From Phycisphaera sp. (GTDB lineage Bacteria; Planctomycetota; Phycisphaerae; Phycisphaerales; SM1A02), in assembly GCA_016124975.1 (NCBI GenBank), contig WGMP01000029.1:1-64000 (forward strand): DNA of 64,000 bases, in the 5' to 3' direction. The notes beneath the pieces were generated by a model. It was not told the origin of the DNA. It saw only the letters and a list, made by a program, of their open reading frames with translations, and made no database searches. Both the position numbers and the translations under genes were made by a program. Below are positions 43,396-51,577 of the stretch, one piece after another. Within the stretch, counting starts at the first letter, position 1; each line of letters starts with the position of its first letter.

Positions 43396-46137
43396 TCAGT
43401 TCATGACGACGATCGCCTCGAGCGCCGCATCGGTGCGGTCCTTCAGGTCCGCGAGGTGCGCGCGCGAGTACGGATCGCAGTTGCCCGTGGTGGCCTTCGC
43501 CAGCGTGGCGTCGAGCTTCGCCTTGAGATCGCGCAGCTCCTGCGCCGAAAGCTGACGCGCCACGCGCGGCAGGCCGGCCTTGCCCGTCGCGACCGCGATG
43601 AGGCGGTCGGTGTAGTCGGCCTGCAGGTTGCGGCGGAACGCAGAGATCATCGGGTTGCGCGGATCGGACGATCCGAGCTTCGAGGGCGAGACCTCCTGGA
43701 AGATCTCGGTCGAGAGCGCGGTCATCAGCTCAGGCAGCGTGAACGCGTCCTGATCCTTCGGCACGCGCTTCTCGTTGTCGAACACGCGGCTCAGCGTGGT
43801 CGGGTTGAGAAGCATCGTGAGCGCCATCGACTGCGTGGCCGCGATCTGATCGTTGATCGGCCAGGTGCTCTCGGCCATCGAGCCGCGGCCGCCATCCATC
43901 CACTTCTCGACCGTCATCTTGTTGACGAGCTCGGGCGAAAGTCCGTACGCCTCGTCGCGGAACGCGGTCTCGATGATGAACTTCAGCGCGGCGCGCTGCT
44001 TCTCGACCTCGACGGGCACCAGCGGGTCGCCCGTGTTCGGGTCGCCCTTCTTGGCGCGGCTCACATAGGTTCCGCCGATCCAAGGCGCCATCATGTCGAT
44101 GCTCGAGCGCTGCTTGCGCAGCGTCTTGAGGTAGCCCCTGCGCGCGCGCTCCCAGCTGTCGCCGTCCTTCACATACTTGTCGAGAATCGCGGCGCGAAGC
44201 ATGCCGACGAGCTTCATCTCGGCCTGCGCGAAGTCGAGCGGGTCCTTGGAGAAGTCGTAGCGACGCGCCAGCGGGTCGGGGCCGCCCGTGTCCTCGTCGG
44301 TGAGGTACGCATGACCTGGCTCGCCGACACGCGCGGCGACCTTCGCGGGGTCGTCGAAGGTGTAGCCGTACTCGATCGCCCACATGTCGTAGGGGCCGAT
44401 GCCGACCATGGTGTAGTCGCCCTGGATCTGGTCCTTGTCGACATTGAAGTTCGTCGACATGTAGTCCATCACCGAGGCGGCGAGAGGCTTGCCCTTGACC
44501 TTGTCCGAGTTGATCTCGTCGAGGGTGTAGAGCGCGGAAGCCTTGAAGTTGTGACGGAGGCCGAGCGTGTGGCCGACCTCGTGCGCGACGAGGTGCGCAA
44601 GCTGCGGGCCTGCGAACGACTCAGGGACGCCGTCGAGCGTGTCGCCCTTCGGCGCGTTCGGGTCGGCAGACTGTTGGTCGAGCGCAAGCACATCGAGCAC
44701 CATGCTCGCCATTGCCATGTTGCTGGCGAGCCCATGCGCCGCGAAGCACATGGAGCCGCAGCGCGAGTGGTCGTGCAGGTCGCCGCCCGCGGCCTGGTAC
44801 CACTCCGAGATCGCGCGCAGCTCGGGGCTGGCGGCGATCGCAGGGTCCTTGCGGCTGTCGGCGGGGTCCGGGTCGCCCGCGGCCGCGCGCCTCTGGCGCT
44901 CGATCAGCGCGCTCTGGCGATCGCTCGAGGGCAGGAGCTGGATGCGCGGATCCCACTGCGGGTGCGCCTCGAGCCAGCCGAGCGTCTCGGAGGTGAGGCT
45001 CGTCACGACCTCGGTCGGCCGGTCGTCGTACCAGCTGTAGAACGCGCGGATCCAGCCGTCGGTGAGCACGATGTCCGCGTCGAGGATCTCGCCCGTGACG
45101 GGATGCGCGCGGCTCGGGCCGATGGCCGTCGCCACATCGTTGTTCAGCCAGCGCACGAAGTTGTAGCGCACATCCTCGGGATCCTTGTCCATGTGCGCGC
45201 CAGTCACCTCGTCCTGCTGATAGACCTCGATCGCGTTGTCGATGCCGATCTTGCGGAACGCCTCGTTCCACTGGAGCACGCCGTCGCGAACCCAGCGGCG
45301 GTAGCGCACCGGAACCGTGTACTCGACATAGAAGATGATCGGTTCCTTCGGCGGCGAGAGCGAGAGCTTGGGGTCGCGCTTCTCGAGGTTCCAGCGGTTG
45401 ATGTAGCGCGTGGCGTTGGTCTCGGTGCCGTAGAGGCCGAGATCGCGGTAGCCCGTGAGGAAGTAGCCCACGCGGTCGTCGGCGACACGCGGCTTGTAGC
45501 CCGTGTTCTCAGGCAGCACCGAGATCGAGTAGTGCACGACCTTGAACTTGCCGGAGGGATCGGGCGCCTCGATGGCGATCTCGACATTCTGCGGGAAGCT
45601 CTTCGCCTTCGCGATCTTCGCGAGGCGGCCGTTGAGCTGCAGGCCCACCAGCTGCTGCGACTGGCCGACGAGCATGCCGTCGAGGTCGATCACAGGCTGT
45701 CCGCTCGGACCGGTCGCGACGATCGGGACCTCGAGCAGGACATTGTCGGTGAAGATCCGCTGCACGGAATCCCTCGACGCCTGCTCGCCCGTCGAGCGCA
45801 CATCGAGCTGCGGCTGGATGAGCGCGAGGCGGTTGCCGTACTGGCGCCAGAACACATACTTGTCGGGGCCCTGCAGGCCCGCGAAGATCTCGCCGCCCGA
45901 GGGGGTCGCCGCGATCAGGAAGCGCATCTTCTCCCAGCCTCGCGGGAGCTCGGCGAGCATCTGCTCGTCCTTGCGGTTCACGAAGAGGTTGAAGAGCGAG
46001 TTGCCGTCGGCGCTCGAGACGACCCTCTCGAAGTTCTTCGAGACATCCGCGAAGGGCGGGAGTTCCTGCTGGGCGACCGCGACCGCGGTCACGAGCGATG
46101 GAAGGAGCGCAACACAGGTTCGGAAGAGGGATGCCAT
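43396..46137 (-). CDS. exported zinc metalloprotease (DUF5117/DUF4953-like)
   Basis: 913 residues with signal peptide (LLPSLVTAVAVAQ). The zinc motif is VAHEVGHTLGLRHNFKAS (HExxHxxGxxH, about residue 517), with a metzincin-like Met turn ASVMDYMS following. Upstream IIFYVEYTVPVRYRRWVRDGVLQWNEAFRKIG and downstream GPYDMWAIEYGY are typical of the large zinc-dependent metalloproteases with DUF5117/DUF5118 domains. Likely works in the periplasm or outside. ATG 46137 is chosen (GGAG 11 nt upstream); a GTG at 46188 would add 17 residues. Followed by a T-tract terminator. Substrate unknown. Confidence 0.9.
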   Translation of the reverse strand: MASLFRTCVALLPSLVTAVAVAQQELPPFADVSKNFERVVSSADGNSLFNLFVNRKDEQMLAELPRGWEKMRFLIAATPSGGEIFAGLQGPDKYVFWRQYGNRLALIQPQLDVRSTGEQASRDSVQRIFTDNVLLEVPIVATGPSGQPVIDLDGMLVGQSQQLVGLQLNGRLAKIAKAKSFPQNVEIAIEAPDPSGKFKVVHYSISVLPENTGYKPRVADDRVGYFLTGYRDLGLYGTETNATRYINRWNLEKRDPKLSLSPPKEPIIFYVEYTVPVRYRRWVRDGVLQWNEAFRKIGIDNAIEVYQQDEVTGAHMDKDPEDVRYNFVRWLNNDVATAIGPSRAHPVTGEILDADIVLTDGWIRAFYSWYDDRPTEVVTSLTSETLGWLEAHPQWDPRIQLLPSSDRQSALIERQRRAAAGDPDPADSRKDPAIAASPELRAISEWYQAAGGDLHDHSRCGSMCFAAHGLASNMAMASMVLDVLALDQQSADPNAPKGDTLDGVPESFAGPQLAHLVAHEVGHTLGLRHNFKASALYTLDEINSDKVKGKPLAASVMDYMSTNFNVDKDQIQGDYTMVGIGPYDMWAIEYGYTFDDPAKVAARVGEPGHAYLTDEDTGGPDPLARRYDFSKDPLDFAQAEMKLVGMLRAAILDKYVKDGDSWERARRGYLKTLRKQRSSIDMMAPWIGGTYVSRAKKGDPNTGDPLVPVEVEKQRAALKFIIETAFRDEAYGLSPELVNKMTVEKWMDGGRGSMAESTWPINDQIAATQSMALTMLLNPTTLSRVFDNEKRVPKDQDAFTLPELMTALSTEIFQEVSPSKLGSSDPRNPMISAFRRNLQADYTDRLIAVATGKAGLPRVARQLSAQELRDLKAKLDATLAKATTGNCDPYSRAHLADLKDRTDAALEAIVVMN

Positions 46138-46284
46138 CGTCGATTGGACTCCGTTGGTGTCGGCCCGCGCCAATGCGGGCGTGAGCACGCACTGTACGCG
46201 AGAGTCGGCGGCGGGACGCGGCGCGCGGGCGCCCCGCGGGCGACTTCGTACCGCGGTGGGCGCGCGCGGTTCACGGGAAGCGAT

Positions 46285-46312
46285 GACGGGCGGCCCAAGC
46301 GGGCCGCCCGTC
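46285..46312. terminator. hairpin behind secreted-protein gene
   Basis: 12-bp perfect stem GACGGGCGGCCC/GGGCCGCCCGTC with a 4-nt loop, 41 nt after the stop of the minus-strand gene 46353-47366. No T tract on either strand. Confidence 0.5.
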
Positions 46313-46352
46313 GATCGGATGCAGAAGACAAGCCTTCAGTCGAGGCGTTCGT

Positions 46353-47366
46353 TCAGCAGTCGCCCCACGAGCTCAGCAGGATCGCGAGGTCGGACGCGTC
46401 GGTGTTGCCGCTGTCGTCGATGTCGCCGCCGGCCGCGTCCCACGCGCCGAGGAGCGTCGCGAGGTCGGAGGCGTCGACCGAACCGCTGCCGTCGAGGTCC
46501 GCGGGGCAGCTCGAGCCGCCGCCGCCCGCGACCACGAAGAACTGGTCGCCGGGGATGTCGGCGAAGCTCACCGAGCGCGGCTCGCCGAGGTTTCCGCCGC
46601 CACCGAGCGGGCCGAGGACCTGGTTCGAGAGGAAGTCGTGGCCCTGGCCGTTGATGAAGGCGGACACCTTGAGGTCGCCGCCCTTGTAGCCCGCGATCGA
46701 CGAGAGCGGGATCTGCAGCTCGACGCCCGTGAAGACGCCCGCGCCGCTTCCGATGTCACTGCCGCCCACGACGCCCGCGATGTTCGAGTTGTCGAGACCG
46801 AAGCCAAAGCCGCTCTTGAAGACCGTGGCGCCCGCGAAGCCCGCGCCGCCAGAGCCCTGGTAGCCGCCCGTGCCGGCGCCTTCGGTGGGAAGCGTGGCGT
46901 AGTTGAAGAACACGGCGAAGGTCGGGCCGCCGCAGGTGAGGCTCACCCAGAGATCCGCCTCGAATCCCTCGTCGAAGCGAAGACCCTCGACGGTCTTCGG
47001 GGTGCTGAGGTCGTCGCCCATGCGGTTGAGGCCGTTGAAGTCGACATCGAGGTTGTCGCCACGGAGCTGGTTCTGCCCGCCGGGGACGGCGTCGATGAAG
47101 ACCTCGAGCTTGTTGTAGTTCGACTCGAGGTTGCCCGCGAGGAGGAGGAAGAGGAAGCCGCCCTCGATGCGCGCGTAGGCGCCGTTGAGCTCGCTGCCGT
47201 TCGCGAAGTCGATCGTGCCCTGGTTCGCGTCGCCGAAGCCGGTCTGGGTGTTCTGGACGACGACGGGCTTGCCGTAGGCGGGGTCTGCGACGCCGTCGAG
47301 GGTGACCTGGGCGTGCGAGGCGCCGGCGATGGCGAGCGCCGCTGCAAACATGATCGTGTTGCGCAT
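46353..47366 (-). CDS. exported protein with dockerin-like tail (WGDC)
   Basis: 337 residues. Signal peptide MRNTIMFAAALAIAGASHAQ, then a beta-rich body beginning VTLDGVADPAYG that resembles carbohydrate-binding or domain-9-type surface modules only loosely (EGGFLFLLLAGNLESNYNKLEVFIDAVPGG). Gly-rich loops follow. The last about 52 residues are a two-loop dockerin-like tail (CPADLDGSGSVDASDLATLLGAWD, DIDDSGNTDASDLAILLSSWGDC) ending in Cys. GGAG lies 8 nt before the ATG. Function unknown. A hexanucleotide microsatellite lies in its leader. Confidence 0.78.
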   Translation of the reverse strand: MRNTIMFAAALAIAGASHAQVTLDGVADPAYGKPVVVQNTQTGFGDANQGTIDFANGSELNGAYARIEGGFLFLLLAGNLESNYNKLEVFIDAVPGGQNQLRGDNLDVDFNGLNRMGDDLSTPKTVEGLRFDEGFEADLWVSLTCGGPTFAVFFNYATLPTEGAGTGGYQGSGGAGFAGATVFKSGFGFGLDNSNIAGVVGGSDIGSGAGVFTGVELQIPLSSIAGYKGGDLKVSAFINGQGHDFLSNQVLGPLGGGGNLGEPRSVSFADIPGDQFFVVAGGGGSSCPADLDGSGSVDASDLATLLGAWDAAGGDIDDSGNTDASDLAILLSSWGDC

Positions 47367-47411
47367 CTTTCGAAACTCCTGAATGTCGTGAGGGTGGTTG
47401 ACCTGATGAAC

Positions 47412-47482
47412 GATGTCGATGTCGATGTCGATGTCGATGTCGACGACGAGGACGAGGACGAGAACGAGAACGAGAACGAGGA
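47412..47482. repeat. GATGTC/GAGGAC hexanucleotide microsatellite
   Basis: Five perfect GATGTC copies (47412-47441), then GACGAC and a run of GAGGAC/GAGAAC units. It lies 45-115 nt upstream of the start of the minus-strand gene at 47366. The rest of 47367-47613 shows no gene. Confidence 0.9.
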
Positions 47483-47613
47483 CCCGACGAATCTAGCCGA
47501 GTCGGCGTTGATTCCGAACCTTCTTTCGCGCCGTCGGCCCGCGTTTCGCGCCGTGCGCGGCAAATGGGCTGGTTACAGGGCGTCCTGCCGCGAGCGCACC
47601 CCGTTGCGCCGAC

Positions 47614-49683
47614 TCACTTGACGGGGCCCCATGAGGCGAGAAGTGCAGCGAGATCGGCGGCGTTGACAACGCCGTCGCCGTTCACATCGGCGGGACCGCC
47701 GGCCGTTCCCCACGCGCCGAGCACGGCGGCGAGATCCGCACCATCGACCATGCCGTCCCGGTTCAGATCGGCGGGGTTCGGCGGCGAAGGCGGCTCGCCC
47801 TGCGAGAAGATCACGGTCGAGTACGGCCCGATGTTGACAAGCGCGGAAGCGGGCATGCCGTCCCACGGGACGGATGTCGTGGCCTCGGTGTCGAAGGTGC
47901 CCCAGTTCGAGAACGACGGGTCGTAGCCGTTCCAGTCGCTGTTGAAGCGCACGCGCCACTGGCCACCGCGCGGCATGCCGATGCGGTAGTTGTTGATTCC
48001 GTTCTGCGTGAAGTTCATCACGACGACGACATCGTCGAGGTCGCCGCCGTTCTGCCAGCGGTGGAACGCCACGACCTTCGCGCCGTCGTTGACATGGTGG
48101 AAGTTCAGGCTCGCGCCCTTCAGGCCCTGCGAAACGCCATCGAGGTTGCGTCGCAGGCGGATGAGGTCGCGGTACATCGACTTGATGCCCGCGTAGGTCG
48201 TCGCCTTGCTCCAGTCGAGCGGGTCGGTGTCGGTGAACCAACCGTCCTCGAGGAACTCCTGGCCTTGGAAGAGCATCGGGATCCCGGGGGTGGTGAAGAC
48301 GAGCGCAGCGCCGAGGGTCGAGCGCTTCTTCGAGAACCAGCTTCCTGCGTTGCCGGGCCAGATCGTCTCGGGCACGCGCTGGCGGCCGTTCGCGACCTCG
48401 TCGTGGCTCTCGGTGTAGATGACGCGTCGCGTGTGGCCGCCCGACAAGGTGCTCGTGACCGCGTCGCGGATCGCCCACATGCTGCGGTCGGAGTCGTTCT
48501 GCGCCTCGATCACGCCGCGCACGGGATGGACGAAGGCCGTGTCCCACTGCGAGTCGAACCCAGCGCCGCCCTCGCCCGTCGTGCGCGTGATCCAGTTGTT
48601 CGCGTCCATGTCCTCCGCGATCATGATCTTCCATGGGCTCAGCGCGTTCACCTCGTTGTTGAGCCACTGGAGGAGCGACCAGCCCTCGGGGATCTCGGGG
48701 CCGCTGAAGTCGGCGAGGCGGATGAACTTCGTGCCGTCGATGCGGTGGCCGTCGAGGCGGAACTCGTCGAGCCAATACATCATGTTGTCGCGGATGAAGC
48801 TGCGCACCTCGCCGCGGCCGAAGTCGGGCCGCGGGCCCCACGGCGTGTTCGCGCGGAAGTCCTGATAGAAGTAGATGCCACCGCCGTTGTTCTGGCTCCA
48901 GCCGTCGTAGCGCCACAGGTCGAGGTCGCTCGGGCCGAAGTGGTTGTAGACCATGTCGCCGATCACGGCGATGCCGCGCGCGTGCGCCGCGTCGACGAAC
49001 GCCTTGAGGTCGTCGGGGTGCCCGTAGGCGCTCTCGAACGCGAACGGGTGCGCGGGGTTGTAGCCCCACGAGAGCGACCCCGCGAATTCCGCGAAGGGCA
49101 TGAGCGCCACGCAGTTGACGCCGAGGTCCTTGAGGTAGTCGAGCTTGTCCTTCGCCTTCGAGATCGGCGCGGGCACCGACGGATGCTGGCCGAAGGTGCC
49201 GATGTGCATCTCATAGAGGACGAGGTCGTCGAAGTTCGGCGTGGCGTAGTTCGTCGTCGTCCACGCGTAGGACTGCGGGTTGTAGATGACGGAGTTCCCG
49301 ACGGAATTCGTCATGCGCCGCGCGCGAGCGTCGGCCTTCCAGATCGTGCCCGCGGGGCCCGTGATGACGAACTTGTACTGGGCGTTCTGGTAGGCGAACG
49401 GGACATCCGCAGACCAGTAGCCGTTGCCCTCGCTGACGAGCGGGTTGGCCGTCATGCTCCAGCCGTTGAAGGTGCCCGCGACGCGCACGGCGGTGGCGTT
49501 GGGCGCCCACACGCGGAAGGTCGTGCCCGCTGGAAGCGGGGAGAAGTAGGGAATGGCGCCCACGCCCGGACGCGGCGACTGCGCGTGCGTGGCGGAAATC
49601 GCTGCGAATGCCGCCGCGGCGCAGGCGGCGAGTGGGATCCAGCGGCGCGCATGGCGCGCGGGTCGGAGGTCTCGCTTCGTCAT
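47614..49683 (-). CDS. exported GH13 alpha-glucan enzyme with dockerin-like tail
   Basis: 689 residues. Signal peptide (IPLAACAAAAFAAISATHAQ); CBM48-type domain (FRVWAPNATAVRVAGTFNGWSM); GH13 barrel with GVNCVALMP, VIGDMVYNHFG (region I), FRLDGHRIDGTKFI (region II, nucleophile Asp near 310), IAEDMD (region III acid/base Glu near 353), TESHDEVAN (region IV, near 424); beta domain; two-loop dockerin-like tail ending WGPVK without Cys. The CBM48-GH13 layout is that of branching enzyme or maltooligosyltrehalose trehalohydrolase, but export and tail suggest degradation of external starch or glycogen. TAGACT ends 9 nt before the ATG. Confidence 0.9.
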   Translation of the reverse strand: MTKRDLRPARHARRWIPLAACAAAAFAAISATHAQSPRPGVGAIPYFSPLPAGTTFRVWAPNATAVRVAGTFNGWSMTANPLVSEGNGYWSADVPFAYQNAQYKFVITGPAGTIWKADARARRMTNSVGNSVIYNPQSYAWTTTNYATPNFDDLVLYEMHIGTFGQHPSVPAPISKAKDKLDYLKDLGVNCVALMPFAEFAGSLSWGYNPAHPFAFESAYGHPDDLKAFVDAAHARGIAVIGDMVYNHFGPSDLDLWRYDGWSQNNGGGIYFYQDFRANTPWGPRPDFGRGEVRSFIRDNMMYWLDEFRLDGHRIDGTKFIRLADFSGPEIPEGWSLLQWLNNEVNALSPWKIMIAEDMDANNWITRTTGEGGAGFDSQWDTAFVHPVRGVIEAQNDSDRSMWAIRDAVTSTLSGGHTRRVIYTESHDEVANGRQRVPETIWPGNAGSWFSKKRSTLGAALVFTTPGIPMLFQGQEFLEDGWFTDTDPLDWSKATTYAGIKSMYRDLIRLRRNLDGVSQGLKGASLNFHHVNDGAKVVAFHRWQNGGDLDDVVVVMNFTQNGINNYRIGMPRGGQWRVRFNSDWNGYDPSFSNWGTFDTEATTSVPWDGMPASALVNIGPYSTVIFSQGEPPSPPNPADLNRDGMVDGADLAAVLGAWGTAGGPADVNGDGVVNAADLAALLASWGPVK

Positions 49684-49692
49684 GGTGCGGCG

Positions 49693-49698
49693 AGTCTA
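49693..49698 (-). promoter_or_regulatory. TAGACT -10 box, 9 nt before GH13 gene ATG
   Basis: Minus-strand TAGACT-N9-ATG, no ribosome site. Confidence 0.5.
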
Positions 49699-49785
49699 CT
49701 CCGCATCCTCCACGGGTCGAGCGCGAAATCCCGACGAGGCGTCAGGAAATCGCGTTGAAATCCGCACTGCGTCCGCAAACGGCGG

Positions 49786-50079
49786 TCAGCGGAGCAGCAC
49801 AAGCGCGCCGAGGCTTGCGACGACCGCAACGACTCCGCCTGCGAGGAGCGAGGCGGCCACGCCGACCGCGACCGCCCCGAGGCAACCCTTCGCGCCACGC
49901 CTCCCGACGGAGCGATAGCCAAGCCCCGTTCCCGGGATCGAGGCGTGCGTCGTGCGCCGCCCCTTGGCGTCGACTCCGATGCGCGCGCCGCGCCGTCCGA
50001 CGGACCAGCCGACGCCGCTCCGCGAGAGGTTCACGCGAAACGGCCCGAGATTGATGCCTCGCCTGAAGTACCAGCCCAT
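49786..50079 (-). CDS. DUF4236-like small membrane protein
   Basis: 97 residues. MGWYFRRGINLGPFRVNLSRSGVGWSVGRRGARIGVDAKGRRTTHASIPGTGLGYRS is the DUF4236 sequence pattern (FR-x-x-x-x-GP-x-R-x-N-x-S-x-SG-x-G-x-S-x-G-x-x-G-x-R), followed by one hydrophobic helix (about 70-95). Function not known. It lies on the minus strand 49 nt behind the DUF1080 gene. Confidence 0.8.
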   Translation of the reverse strand: MGWYFRRGINLGPFRVNLSRSGVGWSVGRRGARIGVDAKGRRTTHASIPGTGLGYRSVGRRGAKGCLGAVAVGVAASLLAGGVVAVVASLGALVLLR

Positions 50080-50128
50080 CGTCGTCCCCCTTCGCCACTG
50101 GCTGCTTCGCCCTTCTCTGGTCGCGCGC

Positions 50129-50938
50129 TCACTTCCCGAGCGGGCGCAGCCAGATGTTGCGGAAGCGGATCGGGTCGCCGTGGTCCTGCAGGCTGATCGG
50201 CAGCGCGGCCTCGTGCGCCGAGTACTTCGCGCGCGCCATGTGCGCGGTCGCGCCCTGGATGACCGAGTGGTCCTGCACCAGCACGCCGTTGAAGAAGACG
50301 GTCATCGTGCCAGGCTTCTCGAGGGAGCCGTCTGAACCGAAGACAGGCGCGTGGAAGATGACGTCGTAGGTGTTCCACTGTCCGTTCGGACGCGCAGGGT
50401 TGACGAGCGGCGGATACTGGCCATACATCGCGCCCGCCATGCCGTCGACATAGGTCTCGTTCGGGTTCGAGCCGAGGATCTGGAGCTCGTAGCGGTCCAT
50501 GAAGAAGACGCCGCTGTTGCAGCCCTTCTGGCCTTCGCAGTTGTTCGTCTCGGGGATCATCCACTCGATGTGGAGCTGGCAGCTTCCGAAGCCGTCGCGC
50601 GTGCGGATGCCGCCCGAACCGGGGACCACCTCGAAGTAGCCGTCGCGCACAGCCCACTTCGCGGGGCCGTCGCCGCTCGTCCACGCGGAGAGGTCGGTGC
50701 CGTCGAAGAGGACGACGGCGTCGCTCGGGGCGCGGCCCTCGGGCGTCTCGACGCGCGCGGGCTGCGGGCGGGCGGGGTCGTGCACGGCCCACTCTCGACC
50801 CTTCTCCGCGCCCTCCTGCTGATTCGCGGCAGGCGCGGCAGGAACGGTGCTCGCGGCCACGAGGAGTCCCGCGGGAATGGCCACGAGGAGACCGAGCGAG
50901 ACGATCGGGCACGAAGGGCAGGAGAGGCTGAATCGCAT
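50129..50938 (-). CDS. DUF1080 (3-keto-disaccharide hydrolase-like) protein
   Basis: 269 residues with signal peptide (VSLGLLVAIPAGLLVAAS). The DUF1080 domain, a concanavalin-like fold common in planctomycetes, fills the rest: VVLFDGTDLSAWTSGDG, FGSCQLHIEWMIPE, GNSGVFFM-like GCNSGVFFMDRYELQILGS, PNGQWNTYDVIFHAPVF, VTVFFNGVLVQDH, ISLQDHGDPIRFRNIWLRPL. Members hydrolyse 3-keto-glycosides or bind glycans; the precise reaction here is open. GAGG lies 9 nt upstream of the ATG. Divergent from the thioesterase. Confidence 0.9.
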   Translation of the reverse strand: MRFSLSCPSCPIVSLGLLVAIPAGLLVAASTVPAAPAANQQEGAEKGREWAVHDPARPQPARVETPEGRAPSDAVVLFDGTDLSAWTSGDGPAKWAVRDGYFEVVPGSGGIRTRDGFGSCQLHIEWMIPETNNCEGQKGCNSGVFFMDRYELQILGSNPNETYVDGMAGAMYGQYPPLVNPARPNGQWNTYDVIFHAPVFGSDGSLEKPGTMTVFFNGVLVQDHSVIQGATAHMARAKYSAHEAALPISLQDHGDPIRFRNIWLRPLGK

Positions 50939-51047
50939 GGTGTGGGCTCCTCTATGGGGCTCGTGGGGCGTTGCACGGGCGGGCGCGGGACGCGTCCGAG
51001 GCGTGTGTTGTACCGCAGCGCGACGCCTTGCGGCGCACTCCCCCCGC

Positions 51048-51053
51048 TATCGT
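51048..51053 (+). promoter_or_regulatory. TATCGT -10 box, 7 nt before thioesterase ATG
   Basis: TATCGT-N7-ATG; no Shine-Dalgarno sequence. Confidence 0.5.
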
Positions 51054-51060
51054 GCGCTGC

Positions 51061-51492
51061 ATGAACCCGACGGATTTCACCGAACGGCTGGTGGTCCGCC
51101 TTCCGCACACCGACGCGGCGGGCGTGGTGTTCTATCCCAAGGTCTTCGAGATCGAGCAGGAGCTCTTCGAGCGCTGGCTCGAGCTCGGCGGCTTCAGCCT
51201 CCGCGACATGCTCGACCGCAAGCTGGCCCCGACCCCGATCGTCCGCTGCGAGGCCGACTACCGCCTGCCCGTGCGGGCGGGCGACAAGCTTGTGGCGCAG
51301 CTCGCGGGCGTCGAGATCGGCCGAAGCGGCTACACGCTCGCGTGGACCTTCTCCCTCGGGGCCGAGGCGGCGATCAGCGTGCGCGTGAAGCGCGTGGCGA
51401 TCGACCCGCGGGCGGGCGAATCGGTCGATCTTCCCGAGGCGTTCAGACAGTGGCTTCTCGAGACGCAGTCGCGAACGGGCGGGCTTTCCTGA
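51061..51492 (+). CDS. hotdog-fold acyl-CoA thioesterase
   Basis: 143 residues, 4-hydroxybenzoyl-CoA thioesterase/YbgC type. The motif HTDAAGVVFYPKVFEIEQELFERWL has the catalytic Asp in D-A-A-G and the helix of the hotdog fold; IVRCEADYRLPVRAGDKLVAQL and SVRVKRVAIDP are the expected strands. Likely cleaves a short or aromatic acyl-CoA in the cytoplasm; the substrate cannot be read. It lies upstream of the manganese importer on the same strand but 85 nt apart with its own start signals. Confidence 0.9.
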   Translation: MNPTDFTERLVVRLPHTDAAGVVFYPKVFEIEQELFERWLELGGFSLRDMLDRKLAPTPIVRCEADYRLPVRAGDKLVAQLAGVEIGRSGYTLAWTFSLGAEAAISVRVKRVAIDPRAGESVDLPEAFRQWLLETQSRTGGLS

Positions 51493-51530
51493 TCGGGGCT
51501 TTCCTGATCGGGGCTTTCCCGCCCGCGCTT
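51483..51530. repeat. 15-bp direct repeat after thioesterase
   Basis: CTGATCGGGGCTTTC occurs twice with further partial copies, beginning at the end of the thioesterase gene. Confidence 0.6.
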
Positions 51531-51555
51531 CCCTGACCGCCGCGCACACCGCCGC

Positions 51556-51575
51556 TTCGTAGCATATGCTACGAA
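51556..51575. promoter_or_regulatory. candidate MntR operator with embedded -10 box
   Basis: TTCGTAGCATATGCTACGAA is a perfect 20-bp palindrome. Its core TAGC-N4-GCTA equals the core and spacing of the E. coli MntR box (ATAGC-N4-GCTAT, from memory). TATGCT (51565-51570) within it ends 7 nt before ATG 51578, so a bound repressor would cover the -10 region of the importer operon. Confidence 0.82.
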
Positions 51576-51577
51576 AC

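Noticed and set aside
46285-46312. Confident rho-independent terminator
   Set aside because: The stem is perfect but no T tract follows on either strand; kept only as a low-confidence hairpin.
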